Part shown: one piece after another, positions 8,581-16,138 of the stretch
Layout: each line of letters opens with the position of its first letter
Numbering within the stretch: position 1 is the first letter of the stretch
DNA from: Allomuricauda sp. TMED12
GTDB lineage: Bacteria > Bacteroidota > Bacteroidia > Flavobacteriales > Flavobacteriaceae
NCBI GenBank assembly: GCA_002167435.2
Contig: NHBR02000147.1
Location: forward strand, 50,218 to 114,217
Direction of reading: 5' to 3'
Length of the DNA stretch: 64,000 nt
Notes under the pieces: model-generated
Databases searched by the model: none
What the model was told of the DNA's origin: nothing
Seen by the model: only the letters and a program-made list of their open reading frames with translations
Made by a program: the position numbers and the translations under genes

Positions 8581-9885
8581 TTATTCTTTAGTTAAAAATG
8601 TTAATAAGGATTGTGCTTGATTGTATTCGAAAATGGTTTGATAATAGGCCAATTGTTTTTCGGCATATGTAGCTTCAGCCATTAACAGATCGGTTGTTTT
8701 TTCCAAACCTTCCTTAAATCGATTGGTTCGAATCCTTAATGATTCTTCGGATTGCTCCATAGCCAATTTTGAGGTCTCGAGCCTGCTTTTCGCATCCTCG
8801 ACCATCCGTTTGGTGCGTTGTAGCTCCATAGTACTTTTGGCAACGTACTGTTCGTATTCTTGCTTTGCTTTTTCATAACTTGTTTTACTCTTTCCTGCCT
8901 TGGCAAATCGTTGGGATCCTTTAAAAACATCCCAGCTCAAACTTGCTCCAATGATATATCCTTTGGCATCGGCCTGGAAAATCTGGTCATCGTACATTTC
9001 ATAGCTGGCAAAGGCATTGAGCCTAGGTAAAAAGGTCATGTTGTCTGCCCGCATGTTTGCTTTATACGCTTCAGACACCAAATCCATGGCTTTCACATCC
9101 GCTCTATTTTCCAATGAAGTTTCCACCGTTCCACCAAGATTATCGGGCATTAATTCCTCTGATGGTTCGTAGACCACATCACCTTGTTCGTTCATTAAAA
9201 ATGCCAAGTAGTCCGATGCATTTTTTACATTGCTTCTAGTGGTCTTCAATTGATCGGAAACTTCCGTAACCCTAACTTTAACCTCGAGCAAGTCTGCTTT
9301 TTGAAGCAATCCTTGATCGTAACTGTTCTGTGCCATATTCAGATTGGCGTTAGCGGCTTCATAAGCTTTTTGAAGTACTTCTACAGCTCTATGGGCCAGT
9401 TGTAGCTGACCATAGGCCTTTTGGGCTTCAAAATCGAGATAATCCCGAGTTCTCATGGCCTGAAGCTCTTTGGCTTCCATTGTAGTTTTGGCAGCCTTGC
9501 GCTGATAAAAGCCATCCAAATTGATCAATGGTTGTTCCACAGAAACTTTTGTGGCATAATTCTCAATCTGATCGGGATCATTCAACAAAGCAGGGTTGAA
9601 ATCCGCTTGGGTCAAAATCTCTTGGTTAAGTTTGGAACCAAATGCCATCAACGGGTTCGTGGTTGCCATTCCTGTATGTGAAACAGAAATCTGTGGCAAG
9701 AAGATGGAATTGGAAAACCTATAGTCGTATTTGGCCATTTTGGCCTCCTGCTCCGACACTTTTATACTTGAATTGGATTCTTGCACCCGCATCAGGACAT
9801 CCTGCAAGGATATCTTTACATGATCCTGGGCAAACAATTGTCCCTGTGCATAAAAGAATATTATTAAAACAAATAATCGTTTCAT
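8581..9885 (-). CDS. TolC-family outer-membrane efflux protein
   Basis: A 434-residue TolC/OMF protein: a signal peptide (hydrophobic stretch to about residue 20, ending QLFAQ) followed by two long helical coiled-coil repeats with short strand segments, the typical duplicated OEP layout. It is the first gene of a seven-gene leftward operon (OMF, adaptor, RND, PII-like, DUF2892, YeeE pair). The promoter upstream has a perfect GTAAC-N4-GTTAC site and a TATTTTTG box at 9905-9912, so it is probably activated by the Crp/Fnr protein encoded at 19.4-20.0 kb. Confidence 0.92.
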   Translation of the reverse strand: MKRLFVLIIFFYAQGQLFAQDHVKISLQDVLMRVQESNSSIKVSEQEAKMAKYDYRFSNSIFLPQISVSHTGMATTNPLMAFGSKLNQEILTQADFNPALLNDPDQIENYATKVSVEQPLINLDGFYQRKAAKTTMEAKELQAMRTRDYLDFEAQKAYGQLQLAHRAVEVLQKAYEAANANLNMAQNSYDQGLLQKADLLEVKVRVTEVSDQLKTTRSNVKNASDYLAFLMNEQGDVVYEPSEELMPDNLGGTVETSLENRADVKAMDLVSEAYKANMRADNMTFLPRLNAFASYEMYDDQIFQADAKGYIIGASLSWDVFKGSQRFAKAGKSKTSYEKAKQEYEQYVAKSTMELQRTKRMVEDAKSRLETSKLAMEQSEESLRIRTNRFKEGLEKTTDLLMAEATYAEKQLAYYQTIFEYNQAQSLLTFLTKE

Positions 9886-9904
9886 ATACTTAATTAATTT
9901 CTGC

Positions 9905-9948
9905 CAAAAATAGATTTGTTAATATACCCGCACAGTAACTTGTGTTAC
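9905..9948 (-). promoter_or_regulatory. promoter with Crp/Fnr-type operator (site 1) for the efflux/YeeE operon
   Basis: The palindrome GTAAC-TTGT-GTTAC occupies 9935-9948 and extends by CA/TG to 9 bp per arm. A '-7' box TATTTTTG (minus strand) lies at 9905-9912. The site centre is 29.5 bases from the box, putting it near -41.5, where class II activators bind. Confidence 0.75.
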
Positions 9949-10110
9949 TGAGAAAATTGCATAAAAGAATACCTCAATACAGCGAAATCTTTACAAAGTA
10001 AATTTGTATTGAGGTATTGAACAATGATGAAAATCAGGGGTTAAGCATTTATTTAATGCAACCCTTGAAACGGTAAAATAGACTTTGATTTTTGTACTAT
10101 ACCCTTAGGC

Positions 10111-10797
10111 TTAATTGCACTGCTCGTGCGAACCTTCCAAAATTGTTTCATATTCTGCTTGGGAAAGAAATTGTGGAGTATAGGTTTCCCCGAGGTTTTC
10201 GATGCTCTGGACAAAACTTCTTAAATGATTTCGGGATCCACATTGCAAACTTGAAAACACATCAGCAATGTCCGTATTGGAGGTGGCCTGGATTTGCTCT
10301 TCCAGGTCTACGATATCCAAATCCTCAATGGTAGCACCCACTGTTAGCGCCGCTAATTCATCAACTATTCCATCTTGTACAAATGTGTCGTACCATGTTT
10401 GGAGGTCTTCATTTTCGAACACCCCATCTTCCAATATTTCATATTCAATATCGTAGGCGACCAATAAGGTTTCAACGGCATCCATATGGGATTGTTCACT
10501 TTGCATAATGTTCCCAAATTGGACAATGCCCCAGTATTCATTCAAAAACTTATAGGTGTCCCTGGCCAGTTTCTCCTCTTCCAACATAAACAACAATGCT
10601 GCTTCATCTTCATCAACTATTGAAGACCCATCATTTACTTCATCGTCATTAATATCATCATTGACATCATCATCGATACTGTTTTCAATTTGTGAATCAA
10701 TAGGGTCGTCATTGGAATCTGAACAACTGAGAACAATGGCTGATACAAACAACGACATTATTAACACCGGGCCAATTCTTTTAAAAAGTAGTTTCAT
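10111..10797 (-). CDS. DUF2202 ferritin-like lipoprotein
   Basis: A 228-residue exported protein. The signal peptide ends in AIVLSC, so Cys25 is probably lipidated, followed by an Asp-rich linker (DDDVNDDINDDEVND). The rest is the DUF2202 domain, a four-helix ferritin-like fold with EEEKLARD in helix 1 and SEQSHM in helix 2 as candidate metal-binding residues. The biochemical role is unknown. A copy of the Crp/Fnr-type site lies 43 bases upstream, which ties it to the sulfur regulon. The acidic tract is likely a surface linker. Confidence 0.8.
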   Translation of the reverse strand: MKLLFKRIGPVLIMSLFVSAIVLSCSDSNDDPIDSQIENSIDDDVNDDINDDEVNDGSSIVDEDEAALLFMLEEEKLARDTYKFLNEYWGIVQFGNIMQSEQSHMDAVETLLVAYDIEYEILEDGVFENEDLQTWYDTFVQDGIVDELAALTVGATIEDLDIVDLEEQIQATSNTDIADVFSSLQCGSRNHLRSFVQSIENLGETYTPQFLSQAEYETILEGSHEQCN

Positions 10798-10839
10798 AGC
10801 TTTTTTTTCTAAAAGTCATTATTACACCAATGAACATCA

Positions 10840-10853
10840 GTAACATTAGTTAC
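10840..10853 (-). promoter_or_regulatory. Crp/Fnr-type operator (site 2) before the DUF2202 gene
   Basis: Perfect GTAAC-ATTA-GTTAC palindrome in the intergenic region, centred about 50 bases before the DUF2202 start. The '-7' position expected from the other sites reads GACTTTTA, a weak match, so the promoter itself is less certain than at the other sites. Confidence 0.65.
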
Positions 10854-10884
10854 CGTATCCCTCACTTTAAACAAAACATTAACT

Positions 10885-10912
10885 AAAAAGACCCTACATA
10901 TGCAGGGTCTTT
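10885..10912 (-). terminator. intrinsic terminator after the SQR transcript
   Basis: A 9-bp stem, AAAGACCCT with AGGGTCTTT, around an 8-base loop; read on the minus strand it is followed by a run of T. It lies downstream of the SQR gene and the small ORF at 11019-11144, implying the transcript extends past the SQR stop. Confidence 0.8.
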
Positions 10913-11018
10913 CCTTTAAGTTATTCTGTTGAATTCATAAGGTGACAAACAAAATGGATTTAACACAAAAACAAACTATCCTTATGTTAAACCCATTTTT
11001 TAAATATGTGGTTAGTAT

Positions 11019-11144
11019 TTACTTTTTACCACTGTTCATCATGGCCAGAACTGCCACAATCAAAATTATGACCACAAGGGCAAACAGTCCTATCATCCAG
11101 ATACCGTTCTCCCAAGCTACCAAAGGAATATTCAGTGTTTTCAA
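11019..11144 (-). CDS. possible small single-pass membrane protein downstream of SQR
   Basis: A 41-codon frame starting at TTG reads as a short polar N-terminus containing a Trp, then one strongly hydrophobic helix (GLFALVVIILIVAVLAMM) and a basic tail ending in Lys-Lys before TAA. It lies on the SQR transcript, between the SQR stop and the terminator. There is no in-frame ATG before the helix except one directly at its start, and no clear ribosome-binding site. The frame stays open for about 20 codons further upstream, so a longer form is also possible. I do not recognise a family. Confidence 0.4.
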   Translation of the reverse strand: MKTLNIPLVAWENGIWMIGLFALVVIILIVAVLAMMNSGKK

Positions 11145-11237
11145 AATGTATTGGTTTTTGTTTGAATCAAATTTAATTGGAAAAACTCCATCAAAACATG
11201 ATATTCCTCAGGTATCCAGTTTTCCAATTAGTTCATC

Positions 11238-12500
11238 CTAAACGTTTTTACCTTTCATCATTTTGTTCCAGTACAAATACGGGAGTCCATACTTTTTCAA
11301 CATCCATAGTCTCCAGTGTTCTTTTGCACTATTAAAAACCAGCATGCGCTTGAGTTTTGGATCAGGAATAAAGTTATTGTTGTAATCAAACTCCGCCAAG
11401 GTCATTTTGCCATATCCCGTTACCAGCGGACATGAGGAATACCCATTGTACGAGTGGTTTTCAACAACCTTTCCTCCAAGCAAACTCATGATGTTATCCA
11501 CTACAATGGGAACTTGTTTACGAACCGCAGCTCCGGTTTTTGCGGTGGGCAAGGCCGCCACATCACCAAGGCCGAATACATTCGAATACTTATTATGTTG
11601 CATGGAAAAATGATCCACATCCAACCAACCTGCTTCGTTTGCCAATACCGATTCACGGACAAATTTTGGTGCTGCTTGTGGAGGGGCGATATGCAACATA
11701 TCAAAAGGCACTTGGATATCGACATCTCCAATCATTTTTTCACCAAGTTCATTATCCTCATTGATAACACATCTGTTCTCTTCGGGAGCAGTGTGGCTAA
11801 AGTGTACAATCCTGTTTTCGATATCAATCTCTTTGGGAGCATAAAAAGGCTTAAAATGTATGCCATAACGGTCGATAACCTTGTTCAGGGTTTCCCGAAT
11901 TTCCTTTACGCCAAATATTACAGAACCTGGTGTAGCAAAAATTACATTCGCACTGTCCTTAAGTCCCTGTTTTCCAAAATAGTCAGCAGCCAAGTAAGCA
12001 ATTTTCTGAGGAGCGCCACCACATTTAATAGGTGTAGTTGGCTGCGTAAAGAGGGCATTTCCTTTTTTAAAGTTTCGTATTACTTCCCATGTATGCTCAG
12101 GGTCAATATAATTACTACAAGCCACCCCTTTTTCCAAAGCTTCGGGAAGTCCTTTGATCATGCTTGGCTCCATCACCAACCCAGTAGCTACCACCAAATA
12201 ATCATAGGTAATATCTCCACTACTTTCTGTAGAGACCTTGTTTTTTTCCGGTTCAAAACCAGCAGCCTTGTCCTTAATCCAATCCACACCACTTGGCATT
12301 ACCTCTACCATGGGCTTTTTGGTTTTATTAAAATCATAGGTGCCCGCCCCCACAAGGGTCCATGCAGGTTGGTAGTAATGTGTTTCCGAGGGTTCCAATA
12401 TAGCTATATCCAGCTTTCTATTTTTCCGCAATAACTGGCCAGCGGTCATAATACCAGCAGTTCCTCCACCAATTATTAAAATTTGATAATGTGACTTCAT
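11238..12500 (-). CDS. sqr: sulfide:quinone oxidoreductase-like FAD enzyme
   Basis: A 420-residue FAD-dependent oxidoreductase of the SQR family that oxidises sulfide at the membrane and passes electrons to quinone. It has the N-terminal dinucleotide motif IIGGGTAG (residues 8-15), a C-terminal FAD motif VFGLGDVAALP, and cysteines in GVACSNY, IKCGGAPQK and SSCPLVTG at positions expected for the redox-active and structural cysteines. IKCGGAPQK is typical of the mitochondrial-type (type II) SQR clade. It is preceded by a perfect Crp/Fnr-type site. Product persulfide would be handled by the rhodaneses and the persulfide-dioxygenase-like protein nearby. Confidence 0.88.
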   Translation of the reverse strand: MKSHYQILIIGGGTAGIMTAGQLLRKNRKLDIAILEPSETHYYQPAWTLVGAGTYDFNKTKKPMVEVMPSGVDWIKDKAAGFEPEKNKVSTESSGDITYDYLVVATGLVMEPSMIKGLPEALEKGVACSNYIDPEHTWEVIRNFKKGNALFTQPTTPIKCGGAPQKIAYLAADYFGKQGLKDSANVIFATPGSVIFGVKEIRETLNKVIDRYGIHFKPFYAPKEIDIENRIVHFSHTAPEENRCVINEDNELGEKMIGDVDIQVPFDMLHIAPPQAAPKFVRESVLANEAGWLDVDHFSMQHNKYSNVFGLGDVAALPTAKTGAAVRKQVPIVVDNIMSLLGGKVVENHSYNGYSSCPLVTGYGKMTLAEFDYNNNFIPDPKLKRMLVFNSAKEHWRLWMLKKYGLPYLYWNKMMKGKNV

Positions 12501-12526
12501 GTTTGTTTAGTTAAATTCAATTCTTG

Positions 12527-12570
12527 GTAAAATATTAAGGAATGTGTTAAAAAAATGTAACCATAGTTAC
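12527..12570 (-). promoter_or_regulatory. promoter with Crp/Fnr-type operator (site 3) for SQR
   Basis: Perfect GTAAC-CATA-GTTAC at 12557-12570. The box TATTTTAC (minus strand) at 12527-12534 lies at the same 29.5-base spacing from the site centre as in the other promoters. The transcript would begin about 20 bases before the SQR ATG. Confidence 0.75.
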
Positions 12571-12639
12571 ACAAATGACAATTTTTGACATAAAAAATGA
12601 ATTTTATCATTTTTTAACTCTAAGATTTAGCATGGAGAC

Positions 12640-12668
12640 AAAAAAAGCCGCTCTTAATAGAGCGGCTT
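12640..12668 (-). terminator. intrinsic terminator after the second DUF2892 gene
   Basis: Perfect 7-bp stem GCCGCTC/GAGCGGC, extended by flanking AA/TT pairs, around a six-base loop. On the minus strand it is followed by seven T residues. It directly follows the DUF2892 gene ending at 12692. Confidence 0.88.
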
Positions 12669-12691
12669 CCTTTATCAACCAACCAAAAAAC

Positions 12692-12898
12692 TTAATTCTT
12701 GACCTTGCATGTATTAATCCCAAAAAGGGTGTACAAAGGACAAAAACTAACAAAGCTCGTTAAGACAAAAATTACTGCCAAAGCTAGCAGTACATATGCC
12801 AGAGTTCCTGTAATCACATTAAAGTAGTACAATGCTCCAACACCAAGTGCCAAGATAATTCGAATTGTACGGTCTGCACCGCCCATGTTTTTTTTCAT
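12692..12898 (-). CDS. DUF2892 (YgaP-like transmembrane) protein
   Basis: A second DUF2892 protein, about 68 residues: MKKNMGGADRTIR start, two hydrophobic helices and a C-terminal CPLYTLFGINTC motif with two cysteines, typical of the family. The upstream ATG at 12928 adds ten residues not seen in the family, so I prefer 12898. It is divergently arranged with the fatty acid hydroxylase gene and shares operator site 4 with it; a TACTTTTG box at 12990-12997 faces this gene. A terminator follows closely. The role is probably linked to persulfide or thiosulfate handling, by association. Confidence 0.82.
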   Translation of the reverse strand: MKKNMGGADRTIRIILALGVGALYYFNVITGTLAYVLLALAVIFVLTSFVSFCPLYTLFGINTCKVKN

Positions 12899-12989
12899 AA
12901 TTGATAGTTTATGATTCGTAACATCCAAGTTACCAAAAAGAAACTGATTGTCAGCATCTTATCCATTACGGTTTCTTAAAGAGCATACA

Positions 12990-13064
12990 TCAAAAGTAGC
13001 TTTTGGCCATACAATACATGGTAACCTTAGTTACACTGCCCTCTTTATTTTTAAACTATATTTA
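12990..13064. promoter_or_regulatory. bidirectional promoter with shared Crp/Fnr-type operator (site 4)
   Basis: GTAAC-CTTA-GTTAC at 13021-13034 sits between divergent genes. On the plus strand TATATTTA begins at 13057, 29.5 bases from the site centre. On the minus strand TACTTTTG occupies 12997-12990, 30.5 bases away. One site could thus activate both directions. Confidence 0.72.
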
Positions 13065-13135
13065 ATTTTGATGTATTCTAAAAAGTCTTTGCTATTTAGC
13101 GGTAAGTTTCAATGGAATGCACGACTTAAGATTTA

Positions 13136-14017
13136 ATGTTTATGACTGAATATATTGATGCTCTGACCAATGGTTTTTTGGGAACAGTACGATGGACATG
13201 GAAATCCATTTTGTTCGAGGTTCCCTGGTATTCCAATTATTTTTGGGGACTCATCATTATCTCCCTAATTGTTTGGGGACTGGAAATACTTTTCCCTTGG
13301 CGCAAAGAACAATCCATTTTTAGAAAGGACTTTTGGTTGGACGCATTTTATATGTTCTTCAACTTTTTCATTTTTTCCATTGTAATAAGTGGTGTTTACA
13401 AATTGCTCGGAGTCCTTTTTAAGGATATAGGAATCACCGCAACAACATTGACCATTGTAGACATTGCGCATTGGCCAAAGTGGCTTCAACTGCTCGTCTT
13501 TTTTGTGATACTTGATTTTGTGCAGTGGTTTACCCATGTGCTTTTGCACAAATATCCGGTGCTTTGGCAGTTCCATAAAGTGCATCACAGTGTCAAAGAA
13601 ATGGGATTTGCCGCTCATTTAAGGTTCCATTGGATGGAAAACATTCTCTATAAACCTTTAAAAACTTTGGGAGTGATGGTTCTGGGAGGGTTTGAGCCAG
13701 AGCAGGCCTATATTGTACATTTTGCTGCCATTGCCATTGGGCATTTTAACCATTCCAATATTAAATTGACCTATGGTCCTCTAAAATACATTTTGAACAA
13801 CCCCGTAATGCATTTGTACCATCATGCCTACACTATTCCCGAAGGCTCTTATGGTGTTAATTTTGGCATCAGTCTAAGTATATGGGATTATATTTTCAAG
13901 ACAAATTACATTCCCGAAAGTGATGGCAAAATTAAATTGGGATTCCCTGGTGATGAAAAACTACCGAAAGGGTTTTGGGGGCAATTGGTATATGGCTTTA
14001 AAAAGCCTAAAACCTAA
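13136..14017 (+). CDS. fatty acid hydroxylase / sterol desaturase family protein
   Basis: A 293-residue integral membrane di-iron enzyme with four or more hydrophobic segments and the histidine clusters of the family: HVLLH, HKVHHS, HFNHSN and HLYHHAY. Members hydroxylate or desaturate lipids. The exact substrate is unknown; sterols are unlikely in this lineage, so a fatty acyl or carotenoid-like lipid is more plausible. The start may be the ATG at 13136 or the one at 13142. It shares operator site 4 with the divergent DUF2892 gene, making it an unexpected member of the sulfur regulon. Confidence 0.85.
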   Translation: MFMTEYIDALTNGFLGTVRWTWKSILFEVPWYSNYFWGLIIISLIVWGLEILFPWRKEQSIFRKDFWLDAFYMFFNFFIFSIVISGVYKLLGVLFKDIGITATTLTIVDIAHWPKWLQLLVFFVILDFVQWFTHVLLHKYPVLWQFHKVHHSVKEMGFAAHLRFHWMENILYKPLKTLGVMVLGGFEPEQAYIVHFAAIAIGHFNHSNIKLTYGPLKYILNNPVMHLYHHAYTIPEGSYGVNFGISLSIWDYIFKTNYIPESDGKIKLGFPGDEKLPKGFWGQLVYGFKKPKT

Positions 14018-14025
14018 AAAAGTAT

Positions 14026-15030
14026 CTAATTTCCGCTATTTGGAGCATCAAAAACAATACTCCAAATACCTCTAACCTCATCAGGACCATAGCCTGTGGC
14101 CTTATCGTCCGGGTAAAGTCGCGATAAATGGGTCAATACTTCTGGAGCAACATCTTTCTCCCGAGTTCCATGACAGTTTAAGCACATGGTATTGGTAACA
14201 ATGGGATAATAGAAATAGAATTTTCCGTTCTCTTCCTTTAAAATAGGATCAAAGGATTCTCCGGCCGCAACTTTGTCCTTAAAAGTTTCAATATGCACCA
14301 ATTCAGTGGCATTTGCCCTATTATCAGGGTTTCTAGGTTTGTCGGAAACCCTTTTTATTCGGGCATTGAAATTTGTAGCCATGCTGTCCGTTAGCGGATA
14401 GGCCCTTTCATTACAGAAAACAACCGCCTCCTCAACTCGTTTATTTTGAAGGGTCCCCATGAGATTTTTACCAAGTAATTTTTGGGTTTCTAAAGCATAC
14501 TTCATTCCCAATTCCTTGGGACTTTGTTTTGAGGACGAAACCGTCAGCTTTTTTCCTTTATTGTACAAGGAATCACCTCGTCGGTCCATCCAATGCGATT
14601 TGAACCAATCGGGTTCTTCAATTTGATAATCGTAAATATACTCGGCTATCTTACGGATTTCATCTTCAGCAAATTGTTGGGACGGCATCAATCCGAATCG
14701 GCGTACGGCACCTCGCATCATGGTGTTTTCTTCCGAAGGGGATTTTACAAATTCCATAACACCAGCTACAAAAGACTCTCTATCCTTGTAAACATCCAAA
14801 TAATGCGCTTTTACGGCCACCATAGGAGGGCCAATACGTTGCCCGTTTTCCGGAGCGGAAGGATTATGGCAAAGGTAACATTTGCTTTCCATCAACTTTT
14901 TGCCTTCTACAGTAGCGGTAGAAGATAGTTGAGTCGTCTGGTCGGGGTCACCATCAGAAGTTTTGGGTCCCTGCTTGCAGGACAGCATCAACAATACAAA
15001 CAATATGGATATGGAAAGGTTTTTCATCAT
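14026..15030 (-). CDS. c-type cytochrome lipoprotein with C-terminal DUF3365 heme domain
   Basis: A 334-residue exported lipoprotein (lipobox ending at Cys18). An N-terminal cytochrome c domain has CYLCH at residues 51-55 and a later GLMPSQQF methionine region as possible axial ligand. The C-terminal half matches the DUF3365 (Tll0287-like) type, with CLNCH near residue 285. It is thus probably a di-heme periplasmic or surface electron carrier. Its start overlaps the stop of the HMA gene by four bases. It is the third gene of an operon starting with a rhodanese under site 5; oxidation of sulfur intermediates or electron transfer from them is an inference. Confidence 0.82.
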   Translation of the reverse strand: MMKNLSISILFVLLMLSCKQGPKTSDGDPDQTTQLSSTATVEGKKLMESKCYLCHNPSAPENGQRIGPPMVAVKAHYLDVYKDRESFVAGVMEFVKSPSEENTMMRGAVRRFGLMPSQQFAEDEIRKIAEYIYDYQIEEPDWFKSHWMDRRGDSLYNKGKKLTVSSSKQSPKELGMKYALETQKLLGKNLMGTLQNKRVEEAVVFCNERAYPLTDSMATNFNARIKRVSDKPRNPDNRANATELVHIETFKDKVAAGESFDPILKEENGKFYFYYPIVTNTMCLNCHGTREKDVAPEVLTHLSRLYPDDKATGYGPDEVRGIWSIVFDAPNSGN

Positions 15031-15296
15031 CGCGCCATTTTGCCACTAGCGCAGCTTACGTACGATTTTGCTTTATCTACAATACTATTTTCATCATCGA
15101 TAGTGGGGTAACCCAGATTCCTGAGGGTTTCTTTAACTAAGGAAGCGTCATCGGCGCTTTGATGATCAAAGCTAACCGATGAGCTATCCTTCTCCACAAT
15201 CACATCTTTAATTTCTTTTATTCCCGAAAGCTTATTGGAAATCGTGTTGGCACATCCACCACATTTAAGGTTTTGTACTTGAAATGTTGTTTTCAT
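15027..15296 (-). CDS. heavy-metal-associated (HMA) domain protein
   Basis: An 89-residue CopZ-like beta-alpha-beta-beta-alpha-beta domain with the metal-binding motif CGGC (Cys12 and Cys15). The unusual C-terminal extension ends in a single further cysteine (YVSCASGK). Such proteins bind Cu(I) or similar soft metals. It lies between a rhodanese gene (16-base gap) and the cytochrome gene (4-base overlap), so it is co-translated with them. A role in heme-protein maturation or metal binding during sulfide stress is possible, but only from context. Confidence 0.85.
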   Translation of the reverse strand: MKTTFQVQNLKCGGCANTISNKLSGIKEIKDVIVEKDSSSVSFDHQSADDASLVKETLRNLGYPTIDDENSIVDKAKSYVSCASGKMAR

Positions 15297-15312
15297 TTTG
15301 CTCTATTTCCAA

Positions 15313-15657
15313 TTAGTAGCTCCATGTTCTATATCCTCCCCGAAGATCATAAACTTTGGTAAATCCCATTTTTACGAGCTTCCTCGCTGCCTTTTGACTT
15401 CGGTTTCCTGATTGACAGTATAGGTATACCGGTTTGTCTTTCTTCAATTTTGAAAATGCGGACTCAAAAGCAGATCCTTGAAAAAAATCTATATTCTTGG
15501 CTCCTTTGATATGGCCAGCCATAAATTCCCTTTTGGTCCTCACATCCACTATCTGAACCTTTCCTTTGGCAATGGCCTTTTTATAATCCTCTCTATCTAA
15601 GATTTCGACTTCATCGGGCAGTGTTTGCCCTTTGAACAAAAAGCTTAATAACGACAT
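15313..15657 (-). CDS. single-domain rhodanese
   Basis: A 114-residue rhodanese (thiosulfate sulfurtransferase fold) with the active-site loop YLYCQSGNRS, catalytic Cys81, preceded by the VDVR motif near residues 37-40 and GHIKGAKNI. No signal peptide is seen, so it is cytoplasmic. It is the first gene of a three-gene leftward operon (rhodanese, HMA, cytochrome) with operator site 5 immediately upstream. It likely moves sulfane sulfur generated by SQR. Confidence 0.88.
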   Translation of the reverse strand: MSLLSFLFKGQTLPDEVEILDREDYKKAIAKGKVQIVDVRTKREFMAGHIKGAKNIDFFQGSAFESAFSKLKKDKPVYLYCQSGNRSQKAARKLVKMGFTKVYDLRGGYRTWSY

Positions 15658-15681
15658 ATGTTGTTTTAATATTTATACAGG

Positions 15682-15725
15682 GCAAAATACCCAGGATAAA
15701 AAGTCTGGTCAGTAACGATGGTTAC
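15682..15725 (-). promoter_or_regulatory. promoter with Crp/Fnr-type operator (site 5)
   Basis: Perfect GTAAC-GATG-GTTAC at 15712-15725, with a TATTTTGC box (minus strand) at 15682-15689 at the same 29.5-base spacing from the site centre. It precedes the rhodanese-HMA-cytochrome operon and lies only 26 bases from the stop of the upstream rhodanese gene. Confidence 0.75.
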
Positions 15726-15750
15726 ACAAGAAAAAAATAATACGAAAACC

Positions 15751-16131
15751 CTATTGGTTTCTTACCCAATCCATGTATCCTCCCGAATAATCGAAAATTT
15801 TGGTGAAACCTTCGCGCTCAAGAATTTTGGCAGCGTAGGCACTACGCGACCCAACGGCACAATAGAGGTAAACGGGTTTATCCTTGTCCAGCGTGTTTAT
15901 CTGTTCCAGAAAAGATTTCTGACGGCTCAAATCAAAATTGACGGCATCGTCAATGTGACCGGAATTATATTCCTCTGGGGTTCTAACATCCACCAGCTGT
16001 ACATTTTTACCGATTACATCTTGCTTTATGGTCGCATTATCAACCTTTGTGATTGTAGCGCTTTCTTGTGATTGACAGGAAGAAACTCCCATGAAGAGCA
16101 CCAAGCTAAAGACCATCCAAATATTTCTCAT
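15751..16131 (-). CDS. exported rhodanese lipoprotein
   Basis: A 126-residue rhodanese with an N-terminal lipoprotein signal (MGVSSC, Cys19) and the active loop YLYCAVGSRS with catalytic Cys91. Export to the periplasm separates it from the cytoplasmic rhodanese at 15313-15657, so the island has sulfurtransferases on both sides of the membrane. It follows the persulfide-dioxygenase-like gene by seven bases and is probably co-transcribed from site 6. Confidence 0.87.
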   Translation of the reverse strand: MRNIWMVFSLVLFMGVSSCQSQESATITKVDNATIKQDVIGKNVQLVDVRTPEEYNSGHIDDAVNFDLSRQKSFLEQINTLDKDKPVYLYCAVGSRSAYAAKILEREGFTKIFDYSGGYMDWVRNQ

Positions 16132-16138
16132 ACCGACC

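Noticed and set aside
10942..11241. A 99-codon plus-strand frame downstream of the DUF2202 region
   Set aside because: The hydrophobic-helix signal in this stretch is on the minus strand (the small membrane ORF). The plus frame has no family features and runs against the SQR transcript.
11454..12434. A 326-codon open frame on the plus strand opposite the SQR gene
   Set aside because: It mirrors the well-supported SQR coding sequence on the minus strand, and its translation has no recognisable domain and a noisy composition rich in Ser, His and Cys.
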